From: Pseudomonas sp. RC10 | GTDB lineage: Bacteria; Pseudomonadota; Gammaproteobacteria; Pseudomonadales; Pseudomonadaceae | Direction of reading: 5' to 3' | Length of the DNA stretch: 64,000 nucleotides | Assembly: GCF_038397775.1 (NCBI RefSeq) | Contig: NZ_CP151650.1 | Span: 2,294,001 to 2,358,000 of the forward strand | Shown: positions 43,767 to 52,348 of the stretch, piece after piece | How the letters are laid out: each line of letters begins with the position of its first letter | Position numbering within the stretch: the stretch's first letter is position 1 | Notes under the pieces: generated by a model | Databases searched by the model: none | The model's input: the letters and a program-made list of their open reading frames with translations, nothing else | What the model was told of the DNA's origin: nothing | Translations under genes and position numbers: made by a program

Positions 43767-45322
43767 TGCTCGGCCTCCGAGAGTTGCAGACCAAAGTCGG
43801 CAGGGAAGTGCTTGAGCGCGCTGGCGACGGGGTAGGCGGTCATGCCGCCGAGCGCGCAGAGCGAACCGAATTGCAGGGTGTCGCACAGGTCTTTGAGGAT
43901 GATGGCCTGTTGATCCCGCCCGTTCTGGTCGGGCGCGGCCAGCAGCCGGTCGATCACCTCGACACCGCGGGTCGAACCGATACGGCAGGGCGTGCATTTC
44001 CCGCAGGATTCTTCGGCGCAGAATTCCAGGGCGAAACGGGCCATGTGGGCCATGTCCAGGGTGTCGTCGGCCACCACCACGCCGCCGTGACCGAGCATCG
44101 CGCCGATGGCAGCGAACGCCTCGTAGTCCAGCGGCGTATCGAACTGTGAGGGCGGCACCCAGGCGCCCAGCGGGCCGCCAATCTGTGCGGCTTTCAGCGG
44201 ACGACCACTGGCGGTCCCGCCGCCATAGACTTCCACCAATTCCCGCAAGGTCAGGCCAAACGCCCGCTCTACAAGGCCGCCGTGGCGAATGTTGCCCGCC
44301 AGTTGAAACGGCATGGTGCCGGTAGATCGGCCCATGCCGTAATCGCGGTAGAACTGCGCGCCCTTGGCCAGAATCAGCGGCACCGACGCCAGGGTCAGCA
44401 CGTTATGAACCAGGGTCGGCTGGCCGAACAGCCCTTTCAGTGCGGGGATCGGCGGCTTGGCACGCACCAGCCCACGTTTGCCTTCCAGTGAGTCCAGCAG
44501 CGCGGTTTCTTCACCGCAGATGTACGCGCCTGCACCGACCCGCACTTCCAGATCGAACGCCAGGCCGCTGCCCGCGACGTCGTCGCCGAGGAAGCCAGCG
44601 GAGCGGGCAATCGTGATGGCTTCGCGCAGGGTGGCGATGGCTTGGGGGTATTCCGAGCGCACGTAGATATAACCGAAATTTGCGCCCACCGTGATGCCGG
44701 CGATGGCCATGCCTTCTACTAATAAGAAGGGGTCGCCTTCCATCAGCATGCGGTCGGCGAACGTGCCAGAGTCGCCTTCGTCGGCGTTGCACACCACGTA
44801 TTTCTGCGCGGCTTGCGTGCCCCGGACGGTGCGCCATTTGATCCCGGCAGGGAAGGCCGCGCCGCCGCGACCGCGCAGGCCGGAGTCGAACACGGCCGTT
44901 GCCGTTTCGTCGCCACCCACGGCAATGGCGCGGGTCAGACCTTCGAAACCGCCGTGGGCCTTGTAATCCTCCAGCGACAACGGCTGAGTGATCCCGGCGC
45001 GGGCGAACAGCAGGCGTTGTTGGGTCTTCAGATAGGGCAACTCTTCCACCAATCCCAGAGACAACGGATGGCTGGAGGGATCGCCGAGCAGCGCGTCGAG
45101 CACGCCGGGGACGTCATCTTCCGTCAGCGGGCCGAAACCGAGGCGGCCTTGCGGGCAGTCCACTTCAAGCAGCGGTTCCAGCCAGTAAAGGCCCCGGGAG
45201 CTGGTGTGGTGTAAGTCCAGCGGCAGGTTGCGTTCGCGCGCTTCGCTGGCGAGGGCCACGGCAACGGCGTCCGCCCCCACGGCGCGGGCCACGGAGTCGG
45301 CGGGCAGGTATAGACGCGTCAT
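43763..45322 (-). CDS. fdsB: Formate dehydrogenase beta subunit FdsB (NuoF-like)
   Basis: A 519-residue flavoprotein that reduces NAD. GLRGRGGAAFPAGIKWRTV (FMN/NAD site), ICGEETALLDSLEGKRG, GAGAY-type NADH loop and the [4Fe-4S] motif ESCGKCTPCRIGSTRG are seen. The first ~100 residues form the extra N-terminal thioredoxin-like domain usual in FdsB. Overlaps fdsG and fdsA by four bases each. Confidence 0.95.
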   Translation of the reverse strand: MTRLYLPADSVARAVGADAVAVALASEARERNLPLDLHHTSSRGLYWLEPLLEVDCPQGRLGFGPLTEDDVPGVLDALLGDPSSHPLSLGLVEELPYLKTQQRLLFARAGITQPLSLEDYKAHGGFEGLTRAIAVGGDETATAVFDSGLRGRGGAAFPAGIKWRTVRGTQAAQKYVVCNADEGDSGTFADRMLMEGDPFLLVEGMAIAGITVGANFGYIYVRSEYPQAIATLREAITIARSAGFLGDDVAGSGLAFDLEVRVGAGAYICGEETALLDSLEGKRGLVRAKPPIPALKGLFGQPTLVHNVLTLASVPLILAKGAQFYRDYGMGRSTGTMPFQLAGNIRHGGLVERAFGLTLRELVEVYGGGTASGRPLKAAQIGGPLGAWVPPSQFDTPLDYEAFAAIGAMLGHGGVVVADDTLDMAHMARFALEFCAEESCGKCTPCRIGSTRGVEVIDRLLAAPDQNGRDQQAIILKDLCDTLQFGSLCALGGMTAYPVASALKHFPADFGLQLSEAEQ

Positions 45323-45798
45323 TGTGCGTCCTCCCGGCACGTGTCGAGCAGGGCATCCAGACGTTCGGCACTGAGCCGCGCGTGCAGTTTTCCGTCCAGC
45401 TCCAGCGCGGGTGAGCACGCGCAGGCGCCCAGGCAATACACGGGACGCAAGCTGATATTGCCGTCGGCGCTGCTGCCGTGATCGTCCAGTTGCAGACGGT
45501 CGCGCAACTGCGCCGCCAATTGCTCGGCCCCCCGGCTTTTGCAGGACTCGGCCCGGCACAGGCGCAAGATATGGCGCGCAGGCGGAACGGTGCGGAAGTC
45601 ATGATAGAAACTGATCACGCCACGCACTTCCGCCTGGCTTTGGTTGAGGGCGTGGGCTATGTCGGGGATGGCGGCGTCGGGGATGTAACCGATGCCTTCC
45701 TGAATCTCGTGGAGAATGGGCAACAGTGCACCCGGAGAGCCTCTATGGCGCTCCAGCAGGCTGTTGACCATGGGCAGAATCGACATCTGGTCAGGCAT
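45319..45798 (-). CDS. fdsG: Formate dehydrogenase gamma subunit FdsG (NuoE-like)
   Basis: A 159-residue thioredoxin-like [2Fe-2S] subunit. HEIQEGIGYIPDAA and VRGVISFYHDFRTVPP match NuoE/HoxE/FdsG; cluster Cys residues lie in LCRAESCKSRGAEQL and VYCLGACACSPALEL. First gene of fdsGBAD. The 253 bp upstream (45799-46051) must hold the promoter; no LysR-type regulator gene (fdsR) is next to it. Confidence 0.93.
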   Translation of the reverse strand: MPDQMSILPMVNSLLERHRGSPGALLPILHEIQEGIGYIPDAAIPDIAHALNQSQAEVRGVISFYHDFRTVPPARHILRLCRAESCKSRGAEQLAAQLRDRLQLDDHGSSADGNISLRPVYCLGACACSPALELDGKLHARLSAERLDALLDTCREDAQ

Positions 45799-46051
45799 AC
45801 AGCATTCCTCACGGTCACGGACGAACCAGATGGTTGTCGGTTGTCCGAAAGTGTGGGCTGCGGCGCATGTACCACGTCACGGGCACGTGGATTTTCAGGC
45901 CGAAGCCAGGGCACCCTTGTCGGGCATCTTGTTGTACCCGGCGCGATCTTTGTCACGCCCTTGGTCGGGTATGGAACGCAGCTTGGCATGCCGTTTTTGA
46001 ATTTTTCTTACAAAAGCGACGCGGCCCGTTCTTTTTGCGACTGGATGGAGT

Positions 46052-47332
46052 TTAGACGCTGCCGGTCAATCCGGAGGGCCTTTCTGTGACCGCGCTCAGC
46101 GTGGCTTCCAACCGTTCCAGCAACAGATCGGCATGGTTGCGCTGGAACACCAGTGGCGGACGGATCTTGAGGACGTTGGCGGCGGGGCCGGTAGCGCTGA
46201 TCAGCACCTGCCTGCGGCGCATGCCATTCACCGTCGCTGCCGCAATGCGGGTGGCGGGGGATTGGGTAGTGCGGTCTTCCACCAGTTCGACGCCGAGAAA
46301 CAGGCCCTCGCCACGCACATCGCCGATCACTTCGAAGCGCTCGGCCAAGGCTTGCAACCCGCGTTTGAGGTAGCCGCCCACGTCATGGGCATTGGCCTGC
46401 AGATTCTCGTCGCGCAGCACGCCGAGCACCGCGTGCGCGGCTTTGCAAGACACGGGATTGCCGCCGTACGTATTGAAATAGCGCTGCTGACGGCCGAACT
46501 GGTCGAACAGCGCCGAGCGGCCCACCACGCCTGCAACCGGGTGGCCATTGCCCATGGGCTTGCCCAGGGTCACGAGGTCCGGAATCACGGCGTCGTGCTG
46601 AAATCCCCAGCGCTGCGCGCCGGTGCGGCCGAATCCGGGCTGGACTTCATCGGCGATGTACAGGCCGCCAGCTTCGCGCACGCACTGAGCGGCAGCGGCC
46701 AGTTCGCCGTTGGACGGAGAAAACACACCGTCGCTGGAAAAAATGCTGTCCACCATCAACGCCGCTGGCTGGATGCCGCGAGCCCGCATGTCCGCGAGGG
46801 CGGCTTTGACGCTGGCCACGAAATGGTTGCCGCGATACGAATCCGGCGGATCGAGCAAGCGCACATGGTTGGCGGTAGGCAGTCCCGTGGCCAATGACGG
46901 CGAAATTTCTGCCAGCGCGCTGGTGACGCCGTGATAGGCCCAGCGTGTCACGAGAATCCCCGTGCCGCCGCTGTGACAGCGGGCGATGCGCAGCGCGAGG
47001 TCATTGGCCTCGCTGCCGGTGCAGGTCATGGTCAGGTTGTTCAGGGACTCGGGAAACTCGCTGAGCAAATCTTCGGCGTAGTCGACGATCGCCGGGTGCA
47101 GGTAACGCGTATGGGTGTTGAGCTGCGCGCTCTGTTCGGCAATCGCCCGCACCACCGCCGGGTGGCAGTGGCCCACGGAAGCCACGTTGTTGTAGGCGTC
47201 CAGAAAGGGCGTGCCGTTCTGGTCGAACAGCCAGACGCCTTCGCCCCGCACCGGTGCGAAGGGTTCTTCGTAAAACAGGCGGTAGCTGGCGCCGAGGGCA
47301 TGCTCGCGGCGGGAAAGCAGGTCGGGACTCAT
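46052..47332 (-). CDS. Class III aminotransferase-fold enzyme, possible phospho-lyase
   Basis: A 426-residue PLP enzyme. YRLFYEEPFAPVRGEGVWLFD, TCTGSEANDLALRIAR, LYIADEVQPGFGRTG and the PLP lysine in VTLGKPMGNGHPVAGVVG are conserved. The DEVQPGFGRTG form and this start resemble the branch with human AGXT2L1/AGXT2L2, which eliminate phosphate from phosphoethanolamine or 5-phosphohydroxylysine. The next gene upstream is a small-molecule kinase, so the pair may phosphorylate and then deaminate an amino alcohol. ATG 47332 overlaps the kinase stop. Confidence 0.83.
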   Translation of the reverse strand: MSPDLLSRREHALGASYRLFYEEPFAPVRGEGVWLFDQNGTPFLDAYNNVASVGHCHPAVVRAIAEQSAQLNTHTRYLHPAIVDYAEDLLSEFPESLNNLTMTCTGSEANDLALRIARCHSGGTGILVTRWAYHGVTSALAEISPSLATGLPTANHVRLLDPPDSYRGNHFVASVKAALADMRARGIQPAALMVDSIFSSDGVFSPSNGELAAAAQCVREAGGLYIADEVQPGFGRTGAQRWGFQHDAVIPDLVTLGKPMGNGHPVAGVVGRSALFDQFGRQQRYFNTYGGNPVSCKAAHAVLGVLRDENLQANAHDVGGYLKRGLQALAERFEVIGDVRGEGLFLGVELVEDRTTQSPATRIAAATVNGMRRRQVLISATGPAANVLKIRPPLVFQRNHADLLLERLEATLSAVTERPSGLTGSV

Positions 47333-48378
47333 GCGGCCTCCGGTGTGCAGGCATTGATCAGCGCTTGGGTCAGTTGCCCAGAGGGCAGGGCGACCAGCGA
47401 TTGCAGGTTGCGCCAAGTGGTGCTGAGGTTGCGCAGCACGTAGGCGCGGTTGTCCGGGTACAGGCTTGCTCGCCATTGGGCGATGGTGATCGCCATGGCC
47501 ATGCGCATGGCGATCAGGTCGCCGAGGACTTCAAGCTCTTCGTGCAGCAACGGAATGCGTCTGGAGTAGGCAGCAGTAAAGGCCTTGATTTGCCAGAGCG
47601 GGTCGGCGGCGTCGGCGTCGAACTGGTACGACAGCGCGGTGCCCAGATCATTGATAAGGGGGGCGTACAGGGCGTCACCAAAATCGATGATGGCCGTCAC
47701 TCGGGTGCCGGTCGCGGCATCGAGCATGACATTGTGCGGGTTCAGGTCGTTATGAATAACTTGCGCGCGCAGCTTCGCCAGTCGAGGCTTCACGTGGGTT
47801 TCGTGGCGGTCCATCAGCGCGGTCACCAGCGGTTGTTGCGCGGCGTCCAAGCAGTGCAAGTGAGGGCGGGTGCGTTCGGCGTGGCCCACGTCCCACAGCA
47901 GATTGCGCTGCGCACCGGGGTGCTGGAAGTTCTTCAACGCCAGATTGACGTCCGCCAGGATCGTGCCCAGCTGATGCATCAGCGCAATACTGGGCGTGCC
48001 CTGATTCTGCGAAACGCCTTCCAGGTAGCTCACCGTGCGTACGGTGAAATGCTGTTCACCGACCCGCACGCAGGGCTCGAACTCACCGTTCAATGCCGCC
48101 AGCACGCGAGGCACCGGAAGGTGGGCGCCATGGCGCTCGATGTGCAACAGGGCCTGCGTCTGGAAGTGGGTGACGCTGGAGCTTTCCGCTGGATTGATGA
48201 CTTTCAGCACGTACGCGCCCCGATCGGAGCGCACGAGAAAATTCGCGTCCCGTTCCCCGTTCAGCGGCTGAATCGTCCCGTTCAGGCCGTAGACCTGCGC
48301 GGCCATTTCCAGCGTTCTGCGTTCGTCCACCTCGGGCGCTTGGGTCGTCATGAGCTTCGCGCAGGAGACGTCAGTCAT
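47329..48378 (-). CDS. APH-fold small-molecule kinase (hydroxylysine-kinase-like)
   Basis: A 349-residue aminoglycoside-phosphotransferase-fold protein. The nucleotide Lys lies in AYVLKVINPAE, the catalytic loop is VIHNDLNPHNVML (H-N-D-L-N) and the metal Asp is in IIDFGDALYAPL. This combination resembles human HYKK, hydroxylysine kinase. ATG 48378 is preceded by AAGGAG, though very close; ATG 48393 (8-base overlap with the SDR gene) is an alternative start. Paired with the class III aminotransferase downstream. Confidence 0.83.
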   Translation of the reverse strand: MTDVSCAKLMTTQAPEVDERRTLEMAAQVYGLNGTIQPLNGERDANFLVRSDRGAYVLKVINPAESSSVTHFQTQALLHIERHGAHLPVPRVLAALNGEFEPCVRVGEQHFTVRTVSYLEGVSQNQGTPSIALMHQLGTILADVNLALKNFQHPGAQRNLLWDVGHAERTRPHLHCLDAAQQPLVTALMDRHETHVKPRLAKLRAQVIHNDLNPHNVMLDAATGTRVTAIIDFGDALYAPLINDLGTALSYQFDADAADPLWQIKAFTAAYSRRIPLLHEELEVLGDLIAMRMAMAITIAQWRASLYPDNRAYVLRNLSTTWRNLQSLVALPSGQLTQALINACTPEAA

Positions 48379-48385
48379 CACTCCT

Positions 48386-49120
48386 TCAGACATGCTGGCC
48401 ACCGTTGACGTGGATTTCCGAGCCGTTCACGTACGACGCGCCGCTGGTGCAGAGGAAATACACCAGCGACGCGACTTCTTCGGGCTTGCCCAGGCGGTGC
48501 ATCGGCACCAGCCGCTCGACGATGTCAGCGGTGCCGGGGGAGAGGATCGACGTGTCGATCTCTCCCGGCGCAATGGCGTTGACCCGTACGCCGTGACGAC
48601 CGAAGTCGTAAGCCATTTCCCGGGTCAGGGCCGAGAGGGCGGCTTTCGACGTGGAATAGCAGACCCCGGCGAACGGGTGCACTTTCGAGCCGGCAATCGA
48701 GGTGACGTTGATGATGCTGCCTTTCGCGGCTTTCAGCTCATCGAACAGGCCCCGCGCCAGCAACGCGGTGGAGAACAGGTTGACGTTGAACACCTTGACC
48801 CAGGTCGCGTAGTCGGATTCCAGAACGCCCATTCGCGCACCTTCCGGGCCTTTGGGTGAAATGCCGGCGTTATTGACCAGCGCGTCCAGGCGTCCACCGA
48901 GCTTGTCCTTGATCATCGCCATGCTGTCGCTGACGCTGTCGATGTCTTCCAGATCGAGGTGAATGTGGTTAAGCAGGCCTTCTGCCCACGGGCATTCCGC
49001 GACCCAATCCTGCCGGGATGCGGTGAAGATTTCCCAGCCAGCGGCGTGGAAATGCTTGACGGTGGCGTGACCAATACCGCGGCTGGCGCCGGTCAACAGA
49101 AGCGTCTTCTTGGCAGTCAT
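48386..49120 (-). CDS. Short-chain dehydrogenase/reductase
   Basis: A 244-residue classical SDR. TGASRGIGHATVKHF is the cofactor loop, LVNNAGIS the N-N-A-G motif, INVTSIAGSKVHPFAGVCYSTSKAAL holds Ser, Tyr and Lys of the catalytic triad, and GSEIHVNGGQHV the C-terminus. First gene of the kinase-aminotransferase operon, so it likely acts on a hydroxyl or aldehyde in the same catabolic route. Confidence 0.9.
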   Translation of the reverse strand: MTAKKTLLLTGASRGIGHATVKHFHAAGWEIFTASRQDWVAECPWAEGLLNHIHLDLEDIDSVSDSMAMIKDKLGGRLDALVNNAGISPKGPEGARMGVLESDYATWVKVFNVNLFSTALLARGLFDELKAAKGSIINVTSIAGSKVHPFAGVCYSTSKAALSALTREMAYDFGRHGVRVNAIAPGEIDTSILSPGTADIVERLVPMHRLGKPEEVASLVYFLCTSGASYVNGSEIHVNGGQHV

Positions 49121-49201
49121 GATGGTCTCTCCGTGGCTATGAAGTTTGATGCATCATGTTTTTTCGCCGAGTGGCGTGTCAATAGGTCTTCGAAAATGAT
49201 G

Positions 49202-49882
49202 TTACTCGTCGAGCGCTTCCTGACTGACGGCGATGAATTCCAGCATCTTCTGGTTGCCGTCCATGATGTCGGTCTGAATCGCATGTCTGGCGGCCGCTGC
49301 ATCCCTCTGGCGAAGAGCGCCGAGCACTTCCACGTGATGTTCGATGGCCATGGTCAGGGAAAAGTGGGCGTACGCCTGGGCGATCAAAGGGCCTGCGCGC
49401 ATCCACAGGCTGTCCAGATAACCCCGCAGCAGGGGCATTCGCGCCGCTTCGGCGATCAAAAAGTGAAACTCGCTGTTGAGTCGCAACGCTTCGGGCACGT
49501 CATGCCTTTCGATGGCCTGAAGGTTGAGCTGGATGTTGGTGTCGATGCGCGTGATGTCGGCCTCTGTGGCCACGTTGGCAGCGGCCTCGGCGCCGAGGCC
49601 TTCGAGGTTGAAGCGCAGGGTGCGGATTTCCAGATACGCCTCGCGATCCAGCACCGGAACCCGAATGTCCTTCGGGGTCTTGAGCACCAACGCCTTCTCC
49701 TTCGCCAGTTGCAGGATGGCGTCGCGGACCGGCGTGACACTGGTGCCCAGCTGGGCGGCCAGTTCCCGTATCCGCAGCCGGTCATCCGGCTTGAGCCCGC
49801 CGGTGATCAGCGCGTTACGCAACTGCGAGTAGACGTTGGAGCCCAGATAGGTATGGGCGATGGTGTCGAGCGGGTAGGACAT
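49202..49882 (-). CDS. GntR-family regulator with FCD ligand domain
   Basis: A 226-residue FadR-type regulator. N-terminal winged helix: YSQLRNALITGGLKPDDRLRIRELAAQLGTSVTPVRDAI. The C-terminal helical FCD domain has FEGLGAEAAANVATEADI-like helices, SEFHFLIAEAA and EHHVEVLGALRQRD metal/ligand positions. It sits 81 bp upstream of the SDR-kinase-aminotransferase operon and probably controls it and the divergent ridA. A catabolite of that route is the likely inducer. Confidence 0.9.
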   Translation of the reverse strand: MSYPLDTIAHTYLGSNVYSQLRNALITGGLKPDDRLRIRELAAQLGTSVTPVRDAILQLAKEKALVLKTPKDIRVPVLDREAYLEIRTLRFNLEGLGAEAAANVATEADITRIDTNIQLNLQAIERHDVPEALRLNSEFHFLIAEAARMPLLRGYLDSLWMRAGPLIAQAYAHFSLTMAIEHHVEVLGALRQRDAAAARHAIQTDIMDGNQKMLEFIAVSQEALDE

Positions 49883-50073
49883 GAGTCACCAAGTGCCGAG
49901 GCGTATGACGGGCGACTATACAACAGGATGCCCGTGGCTCTCCCGCGTTGAATGGCCCTCAGTGACCGAAAGCGAGGGATTTGTGTCGTTCGTTTTCCTT
50001 CAAGCAACGCTTAGGCTTCACAGCCACAGACAGCGCTACGTGTGGCTGTCGCATGACCTGATGAGGATTGAAC

Positions 50074-50487
50074 ATGAGCAAATCAGTCGTAGAAATTCCC
50101 GAAGGCAACGACGTGTTCGGCGTGAGCACCCAAGCGTTCACCGACTGGCAATATGCCCCGGCGGTCAGGGCCGGTGGGCTGTTGTTTGTCGCAGGATTGG
50201 TGGGTGTGAAAGCGGACGGCACCGTGCCGGTTTCCGTTGCCGAACAGACCGAACTGGCCTTTCAGCGCATCGCTGAGGTGTTGCGTCTGGAAGGGTTGGG
50301 CATGGGCGATCTGGTGGAGGTCGTCAGTTATCACGTGGACCTGAATCAGCACCTCGACGATTTCCTGCCGGTCAAGAAGCGGCATTTCGTCGAGCCGTAC
50401 CCGGCCTGGACATTGATCGGTATCGAAGCGCTTGGGTTGCCGGAGCTCAAGATCGAGATCAAGGTCGTCGCGGCCTTGAAGGTTTGA
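50074..50487 (+). CDS. RidA-family (YjgF) enamine/imine deaminase
   Basis: A 137-residue RidA/YjgF/UK114 protein. GLLFVAGLVGVKADG, LVEVVSYHVDLNQHLDDF and AWTLIGIEALGLPELKIEIKVVA are the family core. Members hydrolyse reactive 2-aminoacrylate-like enamines released by PLP enzymes, which fits the neighbouring class III PLP enzyme. The canonical substrate Arg (IEAxx/ R105) position is Gly-Ile-Glu here, so it may belong to a Rid2-7 subfamily. ATG 50074 has TGAGGA upstream. Confidence 0.85.
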   Translation: MSKSVVEIPEGNDVFGVSTQAFTDWQYAPAVRAGGLLFVAGLVGVKADGTVPVSVAEQTELAFQRIAEVLRLEGLGMGDLVEVVSYHVDLNQHLDDFLPVKKRHFVEPYPAWTLIGIEALGLPELKIEIKVVAALKV

Positions 50488-50550
50488 TTGACCCTGTCGG
50501 ATGACGGGTGCCTCAACATCCAGGCTTGCGGCCTCGCGTGAGGCCGCCGG

Positions 50551-51528
50551 TTATGGCGCGATGGCGAGGGCGTCGTCCACACCCTTCTGATGAGAGAGCC
50601 GACGGACGCTTTGTGGTGGATGGCCGGTCACTCTGATGAACGCTCGGCGCATGCGTTCCGGGTCTCTGAACCCGACCGAATGGGCGATCAGCTCGATGGG
50701 CTCGGCGCTTCGCTCGACGCGCTGCCTGGCCACTTCAACGCGCAAGCGTTCGACGGCCTTCGCCGGCGTTTCACCCGTTTCCATCAGAAAAGCCCTGCCA
50801 AATTGACGCGGACTCAGGCAGGCGATGGCGGCCAGGTGTTCGGTTGACAGCTGCTCGTGCAGATGCTCGCGCATGTAGGTCAGCACCTCGCGCATGCGGT
50901 CGGTGGCGGGTTCCATGTCGGCCATGGCAGAGAACTGCGATTGCCCGCCAGGGCGGCGGTGATAAACCACCAGCAGCCTTGCGACTTCGTGGGAAACGGC
51001 GCTGCCCAGATCTTCTTCGATCATCGCCAACGCTTGATCGATGCCCGCCGTCACGCCTGCTGACGTCCAGATGCCGCCTTCCTTGACGAAAATCCGGTTC
51101 GGCTCGACCTTCACTTTCGGGAATTGACGTTGCAACTGCGCCGTCTGCTTCCAGTGCGTCGTGGCCCGACGTCCGTCCAGCAAACCCGCCTCGGCCAGGA
51201 AAAACGCGCCGGTGCACACGCTGGCGACGCGTCGGGTGCCTTTGGCCGCGGCCCTGGCCAAGTGATCCGAGATGTCGGGAAGATCGTACGGCCTGGACAA
51301 TAAATCGGCGCCCACCACCGTCAACGTGTCGTAAGGCTTGGACCTGATCTTGCTCGCTGTCACCTCCAGACCGGAAGAACTCCTGACTGGACCGCCCGAT
51401 TGCGACACCACGAAACACCGATAGGGATCAGGCACGCCCACCCCCTTGGCCAGCTCGAACGCCGCCAGCGGACCCGTGAGGTCGAGAATCTGGAAGCCGG
51501 GGAAGATCAGGAAGGCGATATCACGCAT
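50551..51528 (-). CDS. GlxA-type AraC regulator with DJ-1/PfpI domain
   Basis: A 325-residue transcription factor. The N-terminal DJ-1/PfpI-like domain includes IAFLIFPGFQILDLTGPLAAFE and VASVCTGAFFLAEAGLL (nucleophile-elbow Cys). The C-terminal AraC double helix-turn-helix has STEHLAAIACLSPRQFGRAF and IELIAHSVGFRDPERMRRAF. GlxA proteins often control quaternary amine catabolism in pseudomonads. It has no clear target beside it: RidA ends 63 bp away, convergent. Confidence 0.92.
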   Translation of the reverse strand: MRDIAFLIFPGFQILDLTGPLAAFELAKGVGVPDPYRCFVVSQSGGPVRSSSGLEVTASKIRSKPYDTLTVVGADLLSRPYDLPDISDHLARAAAKGTRRVASVCTGAFFLAEAGLLDGRRATTHWKQTAQLQRQFPKVKVEPNRIFVKEGGIWTSAGVTAGIDQALAMIEEDLGSAVSHEVARLLVVYHRRPGGQSQFSAMADMEPATDRMREVLTYMREHLHEQLSTEHLAAIACLSPRQFGRAFLMETGETPAKAVERLRVEVARQRVERSAEPIELIAHSVGFRDPERMRRAFIRVTGHPPQSVRRLSHQKGVDDALAIAP

Positions 51529-51690
51529 CTCAGTACCTATTCAAGCATCGTGAATTCCACTCTGTGACGTCTGTGTTCCTTGCGACACACGTCTGTGACC
51601 CGCCGATGATCCGCCAGATCCGGAACGGTGCAAAGGGCATAAAACCCGCAAAAACCGTCATCGTCACAGAATCCCCGTATGAGTGAGTTC

Positions 51691-52031
51691 ATTCGCGAAG
51701 ATGGGACAGGCGATGGAGATGTGTCGGCGGTACTGGCCTCTCGCGAATGAATTCGCTCCTACAGGAGATTGCGGTAGCACTGGGAGACGCGGTGCTCTGT
51801 AGGAGCGAATTTATTCGCGAAAAAGGGACAGGCGATGGAGATGTGTCGGCGGTACTGGCCTCTCGCGAATGAATTCGCTCCTACAGGAGATCGCGGTAGC
51901 ACTGGGAGACGCGGTGCTCTGTAGGAGCGAATTTATTCGCGAAAAAGGGACAGGCGCTGGAGCTGTGTCGGCTGTACAAACGTCTAGCGAATGAAGGGAC
52001 AGGCGATGGGGATGCGGCGGCTGTACGAACG
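51691..52031. repeat. 122-bp tandem repeat made of REP palindromes and spacer
   Basis: Unit copies start at 51691, 51813 and 51935 (period exactly 122 bp); the third copy diverges after ~51995, and a partial fourth fragment ends near 52031. Each unit holds one rightward REP (TGTAGGAGCGAATTTATTCGCG), one leftward REP and a conserved spacer (GGGACAGGCGATGGAGATG). Copies 1 and 2 are almost identical, so expansion is recent. Confidence 0.9.
51741..51943. repeat. REP elements in inverted pairs (BIME-like)
   Basis: Leftward REPs at 51741-51763 and 51863-51885 alternate with rightward REPs at 51798-51821 and 51920-51943. The shared core is GTAGGAGCGAAT-x-x-ATTCGCGAA. Further copies: 52052-52070 (leftward), 52160-52178 and 52848-52871 (rightward). 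These are typical substrates for RAYT transposases. Confidence 0.9.
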
Positions 52032-52038
52032 CCACGTC

Positions 52039-52191
52039 GGGATGCCGCCCAGAATGAATTCGCTCCTACAGGAGATCGCGTCGCCAACACCCCCTTCATT
52101 CTTGCACGAGGGGACGAGACATTGTGTTGCAGTTGGGCGTGAACCAGATGCAGGCTCTCTGTAGGAGCGAATTCATTCCGGGCGGCATCCC
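52039..52191. repeat. 33-bp near-perfect inverted repeat upstream of the RAYT gene
   Basis: The arm at 52039-52071 (GGGATGCCGCCC..., REP included) and the arm at 52159-52191 are inverted copies with a single mismatch (A/G), separated by 87 bp. They extend the REP core by 12 GC-rich bases (GGGATGCCGCCC) on the outer side, which the tandem array does not have. Transcribed, it would form a very stable hairpin. Confidence 0.85.
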
Positions 52192-52348
52192 GAGGCGCCA
52201 GGGCGGGCGACGTTTTTCTCGCCTGCCATACGAAACGCTGCTGACAGGCGTGGGAGCGCTGGGTGATATCCGGATAAACACTCATGCACCGTGCGATGGC
52301 TACCGCCACTACGTTTACCCCTCTTGATTCACAAAAAGAGGGATGCAC

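Noticed and set aside
45834..46089. Short open frames between fdsG and the class III aminotransferase gene
   Set aside because: Composition and lack of start signals point to non-coding promoter DNA.
51691..52191. Possible CRISPR array
   Set aside because: Repeats are palindromic REPs in alternating orientation with identical spacers and a 122-bp period; no cas genes are near.
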